From Arion vulgaris (Eukaryota; Mollusca; Gastropoda; Stylommatophora; Arionidae): a stretch of DNA of 64,000 bases. The notes under the pieces were generated by a model. The model was not told the origin of the DNA. It saw only the letters and a list, made by a program, of their open reading frames with translations, and ran no database searches. Shown here piece after piece: positions 1 to 11,605 of this stretch. The stretch covers positions 56,383,740 through 56,447,739 of the forward strand of contig CM036762.1 of assembly GCA_020796225.1 (NCBI GenBank). Reading direction: 5' to 3'. Made by a program: the position numbers and the translations under genes. Position 1 is the stretch's first letter. Each line of letters begins with the position of its first letter.

Positions 1-236
1 GCACTTCATATCGACCTCTTGTTAACCACTCTTTGTGATTTGTATGTGATCTGAGCCGAAGAGCGAGTGTACATTGTGCCAGTTATACGCCAACAAGTAG
101 GCCAGCATATCCAATTTCTGCGACGCGTTTTATTTTCTAAGGTGGCTCGTACCTCAGTCGCCTCTTACCACATGCCTTGTATGTCGCAGGGTTACTATTC
201 TTTGCTCCCCTTGTGAGCACCGGCAACTTAAGAACG
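1..236 (-). mobile_element. SINE family A copy (truncated by window edge)
   Basis: Minus-strand copy. Plus-strand landmarks are TTAACCACTCTTTGTGATTT, GAGTGTACATTGTGCCAGTT, GCCAGCATATCC, and CAGTCGCCTC followed by ACATGCC. Other copies: 12837-13030, 30945-31205, 40556-40810, 46995-47245, 62168-62430 and 63255-63490. Confidence 0.75.
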
Positions 237-369
237 GGATAGATAGAAAACATCAGAGAATAACATAACAACGAGGACTTACGGCTAGATCTGTAGAACA
301 CGTGATCTACCATCGGAGCTTAATCTTATCAGGTTGTTCACTGAATAATTAGCTAGATAAGAAGATCTG

Positions 370-740
370 ATTGACTGATTGATTGATTGATTGATTAATT
401 GATTGCGTAATAGAAACATCATCATTGAACTTCGATGAATATCGATAAGTGTTTTCTGTCTTATACAGGAAGATCTCATCGGTAGGGCACAAACTCTGTA
501 GCACCGATTTGGACTTCCGATATAATTTTAAGAATAAGTGAATATTCGTCGGAGTTTGGTGTATCTTTCTTCAGGCAGCGGATTTCCAGTCTACTCTTGT
601 CAGATTTCAACTGTCGAGTGTTCTTTTACGTGGTCAACATGGACACGGTATCTACGTTTTTTTTGTCCGTTCTTACTAGAAGAAGATCTCGAACTCATCT
701 ACATTGAGCAGTACATCAACACAACAGAGAACCACCCCAC
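370..740 (-). mobile_element. SINE family C copy, diverged
   Basis: Minus orientation. The TGATTGATTGATTG end at 370-400, GGAAGATCTCATCGG and GTACAAGTAG-like remnants, then TACGTTTTTTTTGTCCGTTC and GAAGATCTCGAACTCATCTA. Poorly conserved. Confidence 0.6.
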
Positions 741-799
741 TCAACTTTCTACGCTCTCCAAATCTATTGCTGATAATCTATTGGAAATAACGTAAAAGA

Positions 800-1260
800 T
801 AGTCTATTGTCTATTGTCTATTCCCAGGTGGAAGATGTAGTTGGCTGTCCACTCTGCCGTTAAGCGTAGGGATGGGAGCTTTAATTTGCGTTCTAGGGCT
901 AGATGAGTCGCCCTTGTTTTGTTATATCCGTGTTTATGTAGTGTGGTCTTGATATTGTCTATCCATCTTTTCTTTGTCTTCCCTTAGCTCTAGTATCTGA
1001 TCTCTTTTTATTGTATGCTGTTATTGGTGGTTGGTTGTATTTCATTCTCATTAACTGTCCAAACCACTGCATTTGTTGTCTTTCGATGTATTCGGTGCAT
1101 GAAATTATGCCAAATCTGCTTCTGATGTCCACATTTCGTAGTCGTATCTTTCCTGGTCACCACACCACCACTGCCTTCCTCGAGCATTTCATTTCACACG
1201 TGGTGAGCTTTCGGTGGTGTGTTGCTGTAAGAGACCAAGTTTGGCGCTGGTAACAAAGTG
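800..1260 (-). pseudogene. LINE 3' remnant
   Basis: The minus strand carries a degraded LINE C-terminal tail: basic DKEKMDRQYQDHTT-like stretch, then LNGRVDSQLHLPPG. Stops are frequent. Low conservation; family unassigned. Confidence 0.45.
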
Positions 1261-2209
1261 TTGGTAGGAAAATGTTTTTTATGTAAAAGATAGTTCTATC
1301 CTTTAATATTGTGTTTAATTTGTCAAGACTAATTTACTTTATGCTTTGATCGTTCTCGCTAAATTATTAAAACTATCTCCTTCTTTGTCGTCTTTCCTGT
1401 AATCCCGTTTTGTATCAAAGTTTCAGGATAAGAAGAGATTTCTAGAACTTGCTTTTGTGTTTGCTTCCAGGACCGTGCGGTATATTTCTCAATATGATGC
1501 AGGTCTTCGAAATGCCGCCCTTAAATGTTTTTCTTTAAAATAACCTTCAATTGTGATTTTGATTTCGCTGTTTATGCCGCCCCCTTACGGTACCGCCTGA
1601 TGCGACCGCCTCTTTGTATCATAGCATGGCACGCCCTGAGAGAGTGTGCCCATACCGAGATTTAAAGGACACAGTTAAGAGGAAATAGAGAGAGATATCT
1701 CACAGTTACAAATGTAATGTTTCACGAAACCTAACAGAGCGTTCAGTAACATATTCCGCACCGTTTAGCAATCCACTGAAAACCTTCCCAGAGATAGTAG
1801 TATTGAAGCTGGCATTCTCTAAAGCAGACGACACACATCGCTTGGTGAAGGCAACCTCACTTTTCTACCTCACGACTACCGTATTCTAACCCCCAGGGCT
1901 TACCACAAGATCTTAGCTAGAGAAAGACAAAATGTTGTTGGATCATCAGTGTTAGTATTGATAAACGGATTACTAAAATTACTAATGTTGTTGGGATGAA
2001 AGAGGTCAAGCAGCCATGGAAAGTTCACCATTAACATATGAAAGGGGCAGTTATATAATTTTTGTTCTGTTTGTCCACTATGAATTCAGGCGTAGTCATA
2101 GCGTCTAATATGGCGCCTCCTGCTGATTTTTGCGTGCAGACAAGCTTTCCGTATCAAAATTGTCCTTTGTTATTCAGGCGAAAATTACTCCAACTTCAGA
2201 AGCACTAGT
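1261..2209. other. No gene seen
   Basis: AT-rich sequence without a convincing frame. A block ATAAGAAGAGATTTCTAGAA at about 1427 recurs near 25747, so part of this stretch is an uncharacterised repeat. Confidence 0.4.
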
Positions 2210-2475
2210 AATTTAGGGTGTGGTCGTGTGATAAGAATGCAAACAAACCCCACTGTATACAGCGCATTCTACAACATAACGTCAGGAAAGAAGGAGAGGG
2301 GAAGACCACAAAGAGATGGATAAATGGCATAGCAGAATCCTGTCCCAAAAAAATATAAATAACTATCACCCAAGCCACTAATGCAGCGCAAGACAAAAGC
2401 AGAAAAACACGACACTGGACAACAGCCTTGCAACAGTGTGACGACAAAAAAGTAATAATATATTGTAAAACTAGT
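2210..2475 (+). pseudogene. LINE family D 3' tail
   Basis: Plus-strand remnant. Shifting frames give an R-M-Q-T-N-P start, a GRPQR-like basic stretch and an ITITQA-type end, followed by the family's conserved 3' block with a GTGTGACGACAA core. Frame is lost several times. Confidence 0.65.
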
Positions 2476-3015
2476 AATAACTGATTGGCGAAGAAGCTCA
2501 TAAAATCACTTACTAAATGTATTACAATTTTTTAACGTTGCCGTGTGCAACCAATTATGCTAAGAAATGAAATCATAGAGGAAGTTCAGAATTGTGTATA
2601 CCAGGTAAGTACAGTATCGAGAGTAGTGTAAGATGGTGATTCGGAAAAGTACATTGGTGAAATCACAAGAAAAAATTCGAATAGCTCGCTGGTTGTGTTC
2701 GTAAGCACGCCCGTACTGCTTGGCTAGGCGATGGGTGTCGTAAGAAATGATGGTAAGTGGTTCGAATCCTGTGTTTGTCTATTTGTTTTTCGGAAGCTCT
2801 TAATACCTGTACATTGTTTATTTGTTGATCATATCAAGAAAGCAAGTCAAACTTTCACCATGCTCAACAAAATCTCGAAAGTCAAAAGATTAAATCTTAA
2901 AACAAAACTTAAAATATATATAAGCAGTGTTATGTTATGTTATGCGATCGACGTCATGGCACATTGGGCATTCCCATTCGTGCTCTGTCCTCCGTTGCAG
3001 CAGCCATCTCAAAGT

Positions 3016-3371
3016 CCATATAAGCAGTGTCTTGTGAGTGTTAGTATATATTAGTGAGTGCTGGACAATAGAAGCAGTTATCTTGTGTGTGTTAGTATAC
3101 ATTAGTGAATGCTGGAAAATATAAGCAGTGTCTTGTGTGTGTTAGTATACATTAGTGAATGCTGGAAAATATAAGCAGTGTCTTGTGTGTGTTAGTATAC
3201 ATTAGTGAATGCTGGAAAATAGAAACAGTGTCTTGTGTGTGTTAGTATACATTAGTGAATGCTGGAAAATAGAAACAGTGTCTTGTGTGTGTTAGTATAC
3301 ATTAGTGAATGCTGGACAATATAAGCAGTGTCTTGTGAGTGTTAGTATACATTAGTGAGTGCTGGAAAATG
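3016..3371. repeat. 50-bp tandem array, about 7 copies
   Basis: Unit core ATAAGCAGTGTCTTGTGTGT, then GTTAGTATACATTAGTGAAT. Exact 50-bp spacing at 3121 and 3171. The outer copies are more diverged. Confidence 0.95.
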
Positions 3372-3460
3372 TTCTACATCATACACAAGCTGGAGATATT
3401 TTAAAATAAATGTTTAAGAAGAATCTTACAAATATTCTAGAAAAATACAATAGCAAATGA

Positions 3461-3572
3461 AAAACACGTAATTACAAAGTACTGTAGTTTTACAAATTAC
3501 AAACTACAGTACTTTGTAATTACGTGTTTTGCCAATCAAATAGTTTTACTGCAGTTCCATATATATATACTG
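3461..3572. mobile_element. Palindromic Penelope-like end fragment with 12-bp target duplication
   Basis: Starts with a perfect hairpin of two 30-nt arms (3461-3490 and 3501-3530) around a 10-nt loop and ends with an AT run. The 12-bp direct repeat AATAGCAAATGA lies at 3449-3460 and 3573-3584. The arm sequence (GTAAAACTACAGTACTTTGT-like, then ACGTGTTTT) recurs at 32.7 and 12.5 kb beside a sequence resembling the ribozyme-bearing ends of Penelope-like elements. Assignment to that class is inference; the hairpin and duplication are seen directly. Confidence 0.7.
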
Positions 3573-3777
3573 AATAGCAAATGAAGAGATTTTGAAACGA
3601 ACAAACTGTGCATCATTGGATACCATTATTAAAAGATAAAGATGGAGGCGGATTGGTCCTGTATGTCGTATGTTAGTAGAGATATTGACTAGGACATCTC
3701 TCCGATAGACAGTGGGTAGAGAAAAGAAAGTCTAGACCTCCAATTGAAACATGGAGAAAAACTGTGAAAAGTAAGTA

Positions 3778-3960
3778 GGAAGATTGTGGCCTGACATGGG
3801 AAACATTGTGGCCTGACATGGGAAACATTGTGGCCTGACATGCGAAACATTGTGGCCTGACATGGGAAACATTGTGGCCTGACATGCGAAACATTGTGAC
3901 CTGACATGGAAAACATTGTGGCCTGACATAGGAAACATTGTGGCCTGACATGGGAAACAA
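3778..3960. repeat. 22-bp tandem array, about 8 copies
   Basis: Unit ATTGTGGCCTGACATGGGAA plus AC. Since 22 is not a multiple of 3, all three minus frames stay open; this is not coding. Confidence 0.95.
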
Positions 3961-4035
3961 GTGCTAGAAAAGACGACAGAACGGCAACAGTGAAAAGCTT
4001 TTGTGGAAAGCTTATGTGTGAAACGGTACACGAGG

Positions 4036-4327
4036 AGGATATATATAGATGTAGCCACTATTGATATATAGATGTAGCCACTATTGATATATAAATGTAG
4101 CCACTATTGATATATATAGATGTAGCCAATATTGATATATAGATGTAGCCACTATTGATATATAGATGTAGCCACTATTGATATATAGATGTAGCCACTA
4201 TTGATATATAGATGTAGCCACTATTGATATATAGATGTAGTCACTATTGATATATAGATGTAGCCACTATTGATATATAGATGTAGCCACTATTGATATA
4301 TGGATGTAGCCACTATTGATATATGGA
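4036..4327. repeat. 23-bp tandem array, about 13 copies
   Basis: Unit GATATATAGATGTAGCCACT plus ATT, with occasional TATA expansions. Confidence 0.95.
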
Positions 4328-4384
4328 TGCGAGTCATGGATACTTAGTATATCAAATATGAGGGATAATCGACAGGGTTGCCAA

Positions 4385-5350
4385 CAAATATGAGATGTAA
4401 CTTTGAAGGTTATGGCAAATATAGGTGATCATTTACAGGGATACAATAAATATGAGTGGTAACTTAAAGGGCTACAATAAATATGAAAGATAACTTAAAG
4501 GGCTACAATAAATATGAAAGATAACTTAGAGGGTTACAATAAATATGAGTGGTAACTTAAAGGGTTACAATAAATATAAAAGATAACTTAAAGGGTTACA
4601 ATAAATATAAAAGTTAACTTAGAGGGTTACAATAAATATGAGTGGTAACTTAAAGGGTTACAATAAATATGAAAGATAATTTAAAAGGGTTACAATAAAT
4701 ATAAAAGATAACTTAGAGGGTTACAATAAATATAAAAGATAACTTAAAGGGTTACAATAAATATAAAAGATAACTTAGAGGGCTTTAATAAATATAAAAG
4801 ATAACTTAAAGGGTTACAATAAATATGAAAGTTAACTTAGAGGGTTACAATAAATATGAAAGGCAACTTAGAGGGCTTTAATAAATATGAAAGGCAACTT
4901 AGAGGGCTATAATAAATATGAGAGGTAACTTAGAGGGTTACAATAAATATGAACGGCAACTTAGAGGATTGCAATAAATATGAAAGGCAACTTAGAGGGC
5001 TATAATTTTTTTTTTTTTCAGATCCAGAAGCACTTGAGCTTATTAGCTCTTCGGCTCGGTGCCATGGACATCGTAACCCTTCGGTTCGGTGCCACGAACA
5101 CCGTAAATCTGGGGAATCTGTGGCTTTTCTGCCATCCCGCGGAATTGAACCCGCACACACAGAGGGATAGTCACCCGTAGTCCAACGCGCTACGAACACG
5201 CTGGGCAGACGGGCGGAGGGCTATAATAAATATGAGAGGTAACTTAGAGGATTGCAATAAATATGAAAGACTACTTAGTGGACTATAATAAATATGTGTG
5301 GTAACTGTACAGCTATAAAAATATGAAAGATAACTTAGAAGGCTTTAATA
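4385..5350. repeat. 31-bp tandem array, interrupted by SINE E
   Basis: Unit ACAATAAATATGAAAGATAA, then CTTAAAGGGTT, with about 24 copies by rough estimate. Split at 5005-5214 by a SINE with target duplication made of array sequence. Confidence 0.95.
5005..5214 (-). mobile_element. SINE family E (tRNA-derived) inserted in 31-bp array
   Basis: Minus strand reads GTAGCGCGTTGGACTACGGG (A-box), then GCGGGTTCAATTCCGC (B-box), the body with two AAGGGTTACGATG-type repeats, and a poly-A end (T run at 5006-5018). The 12-bp target duplication GAGGGCTATAAT lies on both sides (about 4996 and 5216). A second copy is at 14105-14300. Confidence 0.85.
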
Positions 5351-5879
5351 AATGTATGCAATTAAGTCTTACTAAGGCAGAGCACGGCCCGTCCAACCAA
5401 AGACAGGACTTCTTCTAATGTTTTATATAGTTTACCTTGTTGATAGGTCATGGTCCTGAAATCACGTGATACAACAAAAGTAAACAACGTATCCAACTTA
5501 ACTGACAGAACAGTCACAAACAAATGTTGTCAACCGAATAAGCGTGTCCAGTACACGGCTTGTTAGAGGTAGCTTTTTGCGTACTGCCCACAGCCAGAGA
5601 CGCTAACCCTAACAACGGTTGCCAGTCAGACAAAGGAGCCTTATTCACAGTCAATCACTCATTCTGTTACCCCTCTCCCTCCCTTCTTAACTTGGATGGA
5701 ACCCCATGCGTCCTTTTTGTTGGTCATTGTATAGGGATGAATCTTTTTTTAATCGGAGATTGCTAGAACAACTGCCAGGAAAAATTGACCACGAAGCTGA
5801 AAGACTACATGGTTCGAACAAACAAGTTGAACAATAGGGACATGGCTTTGTCCAAGAACGTATATGTAACACAAAATTA

Positions 5880-6362
5880 TTTCTTCAGAATCAATCAATC
5901 AAGTGCCATGCCTGCCGGCGTAGGCGATCACGTCTCTCCACAATTATCTCTGCTTGGTGCATGCAATCAGTTCTGACGTCGATCTTGTGTTGAACCAAGA
6001 TGTCAGGCCATCCAACATCTTCTTCCTCTGTCTTCCACGATCTCTCCTTCCTGAATTTTACCTGTTGTCACCAAATGTTCTAAACCTTTTCTTCGCATTA
6101 TATGCCCGAAGAACCTTGGTTGTCGGATTCTTATTGTTGTGATAAGGTTTCTTTGTGTGCAGGCCTGATTATAAACCTCCTCATTTGTTTTCTTCGCTGT
6201 CCATGGAATTTACAGCTTTTTTCTGTAAAAACACATCTCTGTGGCTTCCAATGATAGTATTGATTGTTTATTTATTGTCCATAATTCGCTGCCATACAGA
6301 AGTATTGGATCAATATAGCACTGGAGTATTCGTTTTCGCAATGTCATTGGTAGTGAATTAAC
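5880..6362 (-). pseudogene. LINE family K 3' end
   Basis: Minus strand. Reads RFFGHIMRRKGLEHLVTTGK, then I, then a glutamate/arginine-rich stretch, with the end LD near 5880 close to a TGATTGATT run. Matches 9365-9540 and 33060-33470. It abuts the SINE-tail array at 6413. Confidence 0.7.
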
Positions 6363-6412
6363 ATCTTCAGAATAAATTATCTTTTTTAAAAAATGTACTT
6401 CTTCTTAGAACG

Positions 6413-7765
6413 CTCCTTATCAACCGTTTATTAAACCACTCTTTGTGATTTGTATGTGATCCAAGAACGCTCCTTATCAACCGTTTATTAAACCACTCTT
6501 TGTGATTTGTATGTGATCCAAGAACGCTCCTTATCAACCGTTTATTAAACCACTCTTTGTGATTTGTATGTGATCCAAGAACGCTCCTTATCAACCGCTT
6601 ATTAAACCACTCTTTGTGATTTGTATGTGATCCAAGAACGCTCCTTATCAACCGCTTATTAAACCACTCTTTGTGATTTGTATGTGATCCAAGAACGCTC
6701 CTTATCAACCGCTTATTAAACCACTCTTTGTGATTTGTATGTGATCCAAGAACGCTCCTTATCAACCGCTTATTAAACCACTCTTTGTGATTTGTATGTG
6801 ATCCAAGAACGCTCCTTATCAACCGCTTATTAAACCACTCTTTGTGATTTGTATGTGATCCAAGCCCCGTTTATTAAACCACTCTTTGTGATTTGTATGT
6901 GATCCAAGCCCCGCTTATTAAACCACTCTTTGTGATTTGTATGTGATCCAAGAACGCTCCTTATCAACCGTTTATTAAACCACTCTTTGTGATTTGTATG
7001 TGATCCAAGAACGCTCCTTATCAACCGCTTATTAAACCACTCTTTGTGATTTGTATGTGATCCAAGCCTCCTTATAGTTAAACCACTCTTTGTGATTTGT
7101 ATGTGATCCAAGCCCCGTTTATTAAACCACTCTTTGTGATTTGTATGTGATCCAAGCCCCGTTTATTAAACCACTCTTTGTGATTTGTATGTGATCCAAG
7201 CCCCGCTTATTAAACCACTCTTTGTGATTTGTATGTGATCCAAGCCCCGCTTATTAAACCACTCTTTGTGATTTGTATGTGATCCAAGCCCCTTATTAAA
7301 CACTCTTTGTGATTTGTATGTGATCCAAGCCCCGCTTATTAAACCACTCTTTGTGATTTGTATGTGATCCAAGCCCCGCTTATTAAACCACTCTTTGTGA
7401 TTTGTATGTGATCCAAGCCCCGCTTATTAAATCACTCTTTGTGATTTGTATGTGATCCAAGCCCACTTATTAAACCACTCTTTGTGATTTGTATGTGATC
7501 CAAGCCCCGCTTATTAAACCACTCTTTGTGATTTGTATGTGATCCAAAGCCCACGTTATTAAACCACTCTTTGTGATTTGTATGTGATCCAAGAACGCTC
7601 CTTATCAACCGCTTATTAAACCACTCTTTGTGATTTGTATGTGATCCAAGAACGCTCCTTATCAACCGTTTATTAAACCACTCTTTGTGATTTGTATGTG
7701 ATCCAAGAACGCTCCTTATCAACCGTTTATTAAACCACTCTCTGTGATTTGTATGTGATCCAAGC
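6413..7765. repeat. 57/44-bp tandem array made from SINE-A tail
   Basis: Two interspersed units share TTATTAAACCACTCTTTGTG, then ATTTGTATGTGATCC. The long unit adds AAGAACGCTCCTTATCAACC; the short one adds AAGCCCC. That core is the tail of SINE family A, and the array runs into a truncated SINE A body at 7735-7890. About 27 copies. Confidence 0.93.
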
Positions 7766-7890
7766 CTCGACAATTTACGTTTATCATAGCACCTGCAAGT
7801 AGACAGCATATACGATTTCTATGCATTTTTTTAAGACTTCCTAGGCCTCTTATCCCCAGTCGTCTCTTGACATGCTTTAGTGCAGTATTA
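7735..7890 (-). mobile_element. Truncated SINE A at edge of the 57/44-bp array
   Basis: Continues from the last array unit: CATAGCACCTGCAAGTAGAC, CATATACGATTTCTATGC, CCCAGTCGTCTCTTGACATG. Diverged family A body; the probable parent of the array or its fellow descendant. Confidence 0.7.
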
Positions 7891-7989
7891 CTTCTTGTCT
7901 CTAGTAGACCAGCTAACATACGTGCGAATAAAATGTGCTAAAAGTAAATACATCTTTTGTTGTCTCATGTTTGATACTAGTCCTCCTCG

Positions 7990-9320
7990 TTTCAGTGTCC
8001 AAAATCAGTTGCATATTCTCTATTTTGCTCTTTCGTTAGTAGAGTCAAAATCATTCATATTCTCATATTGCTTTCTTTCAAATCAAAATCATTTGCTATT
8101 CTCATATTTTGCTCTTTCGTTGGTCAAGTGTCCAAAATCAGTTGCATATTCTCATATTTTGCTCTTTCGTTGGTCGTGTCCAAAATCAGTTGCATATTCT
8201 CATATTTTGCTCTTTCGTTGGTCGTGTCCAAAATCAGTTGCATATTCTCATATTTTGCTCTTTCGTTGGTCAAGTATCCAAAATCAGTTGCATATTCTCA
8301 TATTTTGCTCTTTCGTTGGTCGTATCCAAAATCAGTTGCATATTCTCATATTTGCTCTTCGTTGGTCGTGTCCAAAATCAGTTGCATATTCTCATATTTT
8401 GCTCTTTCGTTGGTCGTGTCCAAAATCAGTTGCATATTCTCATATTTTGCTCTTTCGTTGGTCGTGTCCAAAATCAGTTGCATATTCTCATATTTTGCTC
8501 TTTCGTTGGTCTGTCAAAATCATTGCATATTCTCATATTTTGCTCTTCGTGTCGTGTCCAAAATCAGTTGCATATTCTCATATTTTGCTCTTTCGTTGGT
8601 CGTGTCCAAAATCAGTTGCATATTCTCATATTTTGCTCTTTCGTTGGTCGTGTCCAAAATCAGTTGCATATTCTCATATTTTGCTCTTTCGTTGGTCGTG
8701 TCCAAAATCAGTTGCATATTCTCATATTTTGCTCTTTCGTTGGTCAAGTGTCCAAAATCAGTTGCATATTCTCATATTTTGCTCTTTCGTTGGTCGTGTC
8801 CAAAATCAGTTGCATATTCTCATATTTTGCTCTTTCTTTGGTCAAGTGTCCAAAATCAGTTGCATATTCTCATATTTTGCTCTTTCGTTGGTCGTGTCCA
8901 AAATCAGTTGCATATTCTCATATTTTGCTCTTTCGTTGGTCGTGTCCAAAATCAGTTGCATATTCTCATATTTTGCTCTTTCGTTGGTCGTGTCCAAAAT
9001 CAGTTGCATATTCTCTATTTGCTCTTTCTTGGTCAAGTATCCAAAATCAGTTGCATATTCTCATATTTTGCTTTTTCGTTGGTCGTGTCCAAAATCAGTT
9101 GCATATTCTCATATTTTGCTCTTTCTTTGGTCAAGTGTCCAAAATCAGTTGCATATTCTCATATTTTGCTCTTTCGTTGGTCAAGTGTCCAAAATCAGTT
9201 ATATATTCTCATATTTTGCTCTTTCGTTGGTCGTGTCCAAAATCAGTTGCATATTCTCATATTTTGCTCTTTCGTTGGTCAAGTGTCCAAAATCAGTTAT
9301 ATATTCTCATATTTTGGCTC
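7990..9320. repeat. 48-bp tandem array, about 27 copies
   Basis: Unit GTCCAAAATCAGTTGCATAT, then TCTCATATTTTGCTCTTTCG, then TTGGTCGT. Some units carry a 2-bp insertion (GTCAAGTG). All plus frames stay open through it, giving long meaningless ORFs. Confidence 0.96.
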
Positions 9321-9364
9321 TCAATTCTTGAAGGATGACAATTTCTGTTTAATAAATATATTTC

Positions 9365-9540
9365 ATATGCGATAATAAGAAAAAAGGTAGCGTTAAAGCA
9401 CATTGTCATAACCGGTAAAATCAATAGGAGACGAGTCAGAGGAAGACAGAAAAAAAGCCTATGGCAGCATCAAGGAAAGTCGTCTGTAGAGATTCATGAT
9501 CACCTACGACAACCGGCATGGTACATGATGTTGATGATCC
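9365..9540 (+). pseudogene. LINE family K 3' end, short
   Basis: Plus strand; matches 33280-33470 at DNA level (AAAGCACATTGTCATAACCGGTAA-type block, shortened here). Lies between the 48-bp and 72-bp arrays. Confidence 0.65.
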
Positions 9541-9611
9541 GATAATTTTTATTTTTAGTAATACTAACAACTTTTTTCTATAAATTATCTTTGTTTGGAG
9601 ACTGAGATGTT

Positions 9612-11605
9612 TTTGTAGACTCATTAATGATGAGACGATCAGATTGTTGGGTCGGTAGGTATTAAGTCCAGGATTGAGCTATTTCTGTAGACTCATTAAT
9701 GATGAGACGATCAGATTGTTGGGTCGGTAGGTATTGAGTGCAGGATTGAGCTATTTCTGTAGACTCATTAATGATGAGACGATCAGATTGTTGGGTCGGT
9801 AGGTATTAAGTCCAGGATTGAGCTATTTTTGTAGACTCATTAATGATGAGACGATCAGATTGTTGGGTAGGTAGGTATTGAGTGCAGGATTTAGCTATTT
9901 CTGTAGACTCATTAATGATGAGACGATCAGATTGTTGGGTCGGTAGGTATTAAGTCCAGGATTGAGCTATTTCTGTAGACTCATTAATGATGAGACGATC
10001 AGATTGTTGGGTCGGTAGGTATTGAGTGCAGGATTGAGCTATTTCTGTAGACTCATTAATGATGAGACGATCAGATTGTTGGGTCGGTAGGTATTAAGTC
10101 CAGGATTGAGCTATTTTTGTAGACTCATTAATGATGAGACGATCAGATTGTTGGGTCGGTAGGTATTGAGTGCAGGATTGAGCTATTTCTGTAGACTCAT
10201 TAATGATGAGACGATCAGATTGTTGGGTCGGTAGGTATTAAGTCCAGGATTGAGCTATTTCTGTAGACTCATTAATGATGAGACGATCAGATTGTTGGGT
10301 CGGTAGGTATTGAGTGCAGGATTGAGCTATTTCTGTAGACTCATTAATGATGAGACGATCAGATTGTTGGGTCGGTAGGTATTGAGTGCAGGATTGAGCT
10401 ATTTCTGTAGACTCATTAATGATGATATGATCAGATTGTTGGGTCGGTAGGTATTGAGTGCAGGATTGAGCTATTTCTGTAGACTCATTAATGATGAGAC
10501 GATCAGATTGTTGGGTCGGTAGGTATTAAGTCCAGGATTGAGCTATTTCTGTAGACTCATTAATGATGATATGATCAGATTGTTGGGTCGGTAGGTATTG
10601 AGTGCAGGATTGAGCTATTTCTGTAGACTCATTAATGATGAGACGATCAGATTGTTGGGTCGGTAGGTATTAAGTCCAGGATTGAGCTATTTCTGTAGAC
10701 TCATTAATGATGAGACGATCAGATTGTTGGGTCGGTAGGTATTGAGTGCAGGATTGAGCTATTTCTGTAGACTCATTAATGATGAGACGATCAGATTGTT
10801 GGGTCGGTAGGTATTAAGTCCAGGATTGAGCTATTTCTGTAGACTCATTAATGATGAGACGATCAGATTGTTGGTTCGGTAGGTATTAAGTCCAGGATTG
10901 AGCTATTTCTGTAGACTCATTAATGATGAGACGATCAGATTGTTGGGTCGGTAGGTATTAAGTCCAGGATTGAGCTATTTGTGTAGACTCATTAATGATG
11001 AGACGATCAGATTGTTGGGTCGGTAGGTATTAAGTCCAGGATTGAGCTATTTCTGTAGACTCATTAATGATGAGACGATCAGATTGTTGGGTCGGTAGGT
11101 ATTGAGTGCAGGATTGAGCTATTTCTGTAGACTCATTAATGATGAGACGATCAGATTGTTGGGTCGGTAGGTATTAAGTCCAGGATTGAGCTATTTTTGT
11201 AGACTCATTAATGATGAGACGATCAGATTGTTGGGTCGGTAGGTATTAAGTCCAGGATTGAGCTATTTCTGTAGACTCATTAATGATGAGACGATCAGAT
11301 TGTTGGGTCGGTAGGTATTAAGTCCAGGATTGAGCTATTTCTGTAGACTCATTAATGATGAGACGATCAGATTGTTGGGTCGGTAGGTATTGAGTGCAGG
11401 ATTGAGCTATTTCTGTAGACTCATTAATGATGAGACGATCAGATTGTTGGGTTGGTAGGTATTAAGTGCAGGATTTAGCTATTTCTGTAGACTCATTAAT
11501 GATGAGACGATCAGATTGTTGGGTCGGTAGGTATTAAGTGCAGGATTGAGCTATTTCTGTAGACTCATTAATGATCAGATTGTTGGGTGAGTAGGTATTG
11601 CGAAT
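9612..11605. repeat. 72-bp satellite array, about 27 copies, with dimer order
   Basis: Unit TGTAGACTCATTAATGATGA, then GACGATCAGATTGTTGGGTC, GGTAGGTATTAAGTCCAGGA, TTGAGCTATTTC. Copies differ at one diagnostic site: TAAGTCC or TGAGTGC. From 9657 to about 10310 the two types alternate strictly, a 144-bp higher-order unit. The order breaks up to the right. Confidence 0.96.

Noticed and set aside
4930..5199. 89-codon minus-strand ORF
   Set aside because: It is a reading through SINE E and the 31-bp array.
6367..6822. 151-codon repetitive protein with NHKEWFNK units
   Set aside because: 57-bp SINE-tail repeat; the frame fails as soon as 44-bp units appear.
7880..9331. Open frames of 483, 435 and 409 codons on the plus strand
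   Set aside because: All three frames are open through a 48-bp tandem repeat with little stop-codon potential. Indels shift frame freely and no protein-like pattern is kept.
9612..11605. Hammerhead ribozyme in the 72-bp satellite (AATGATGAGACGATCAG)
   Set aside because: The conserved CTGATGA start and the GAAAC block are not both present, and the helices do not form.
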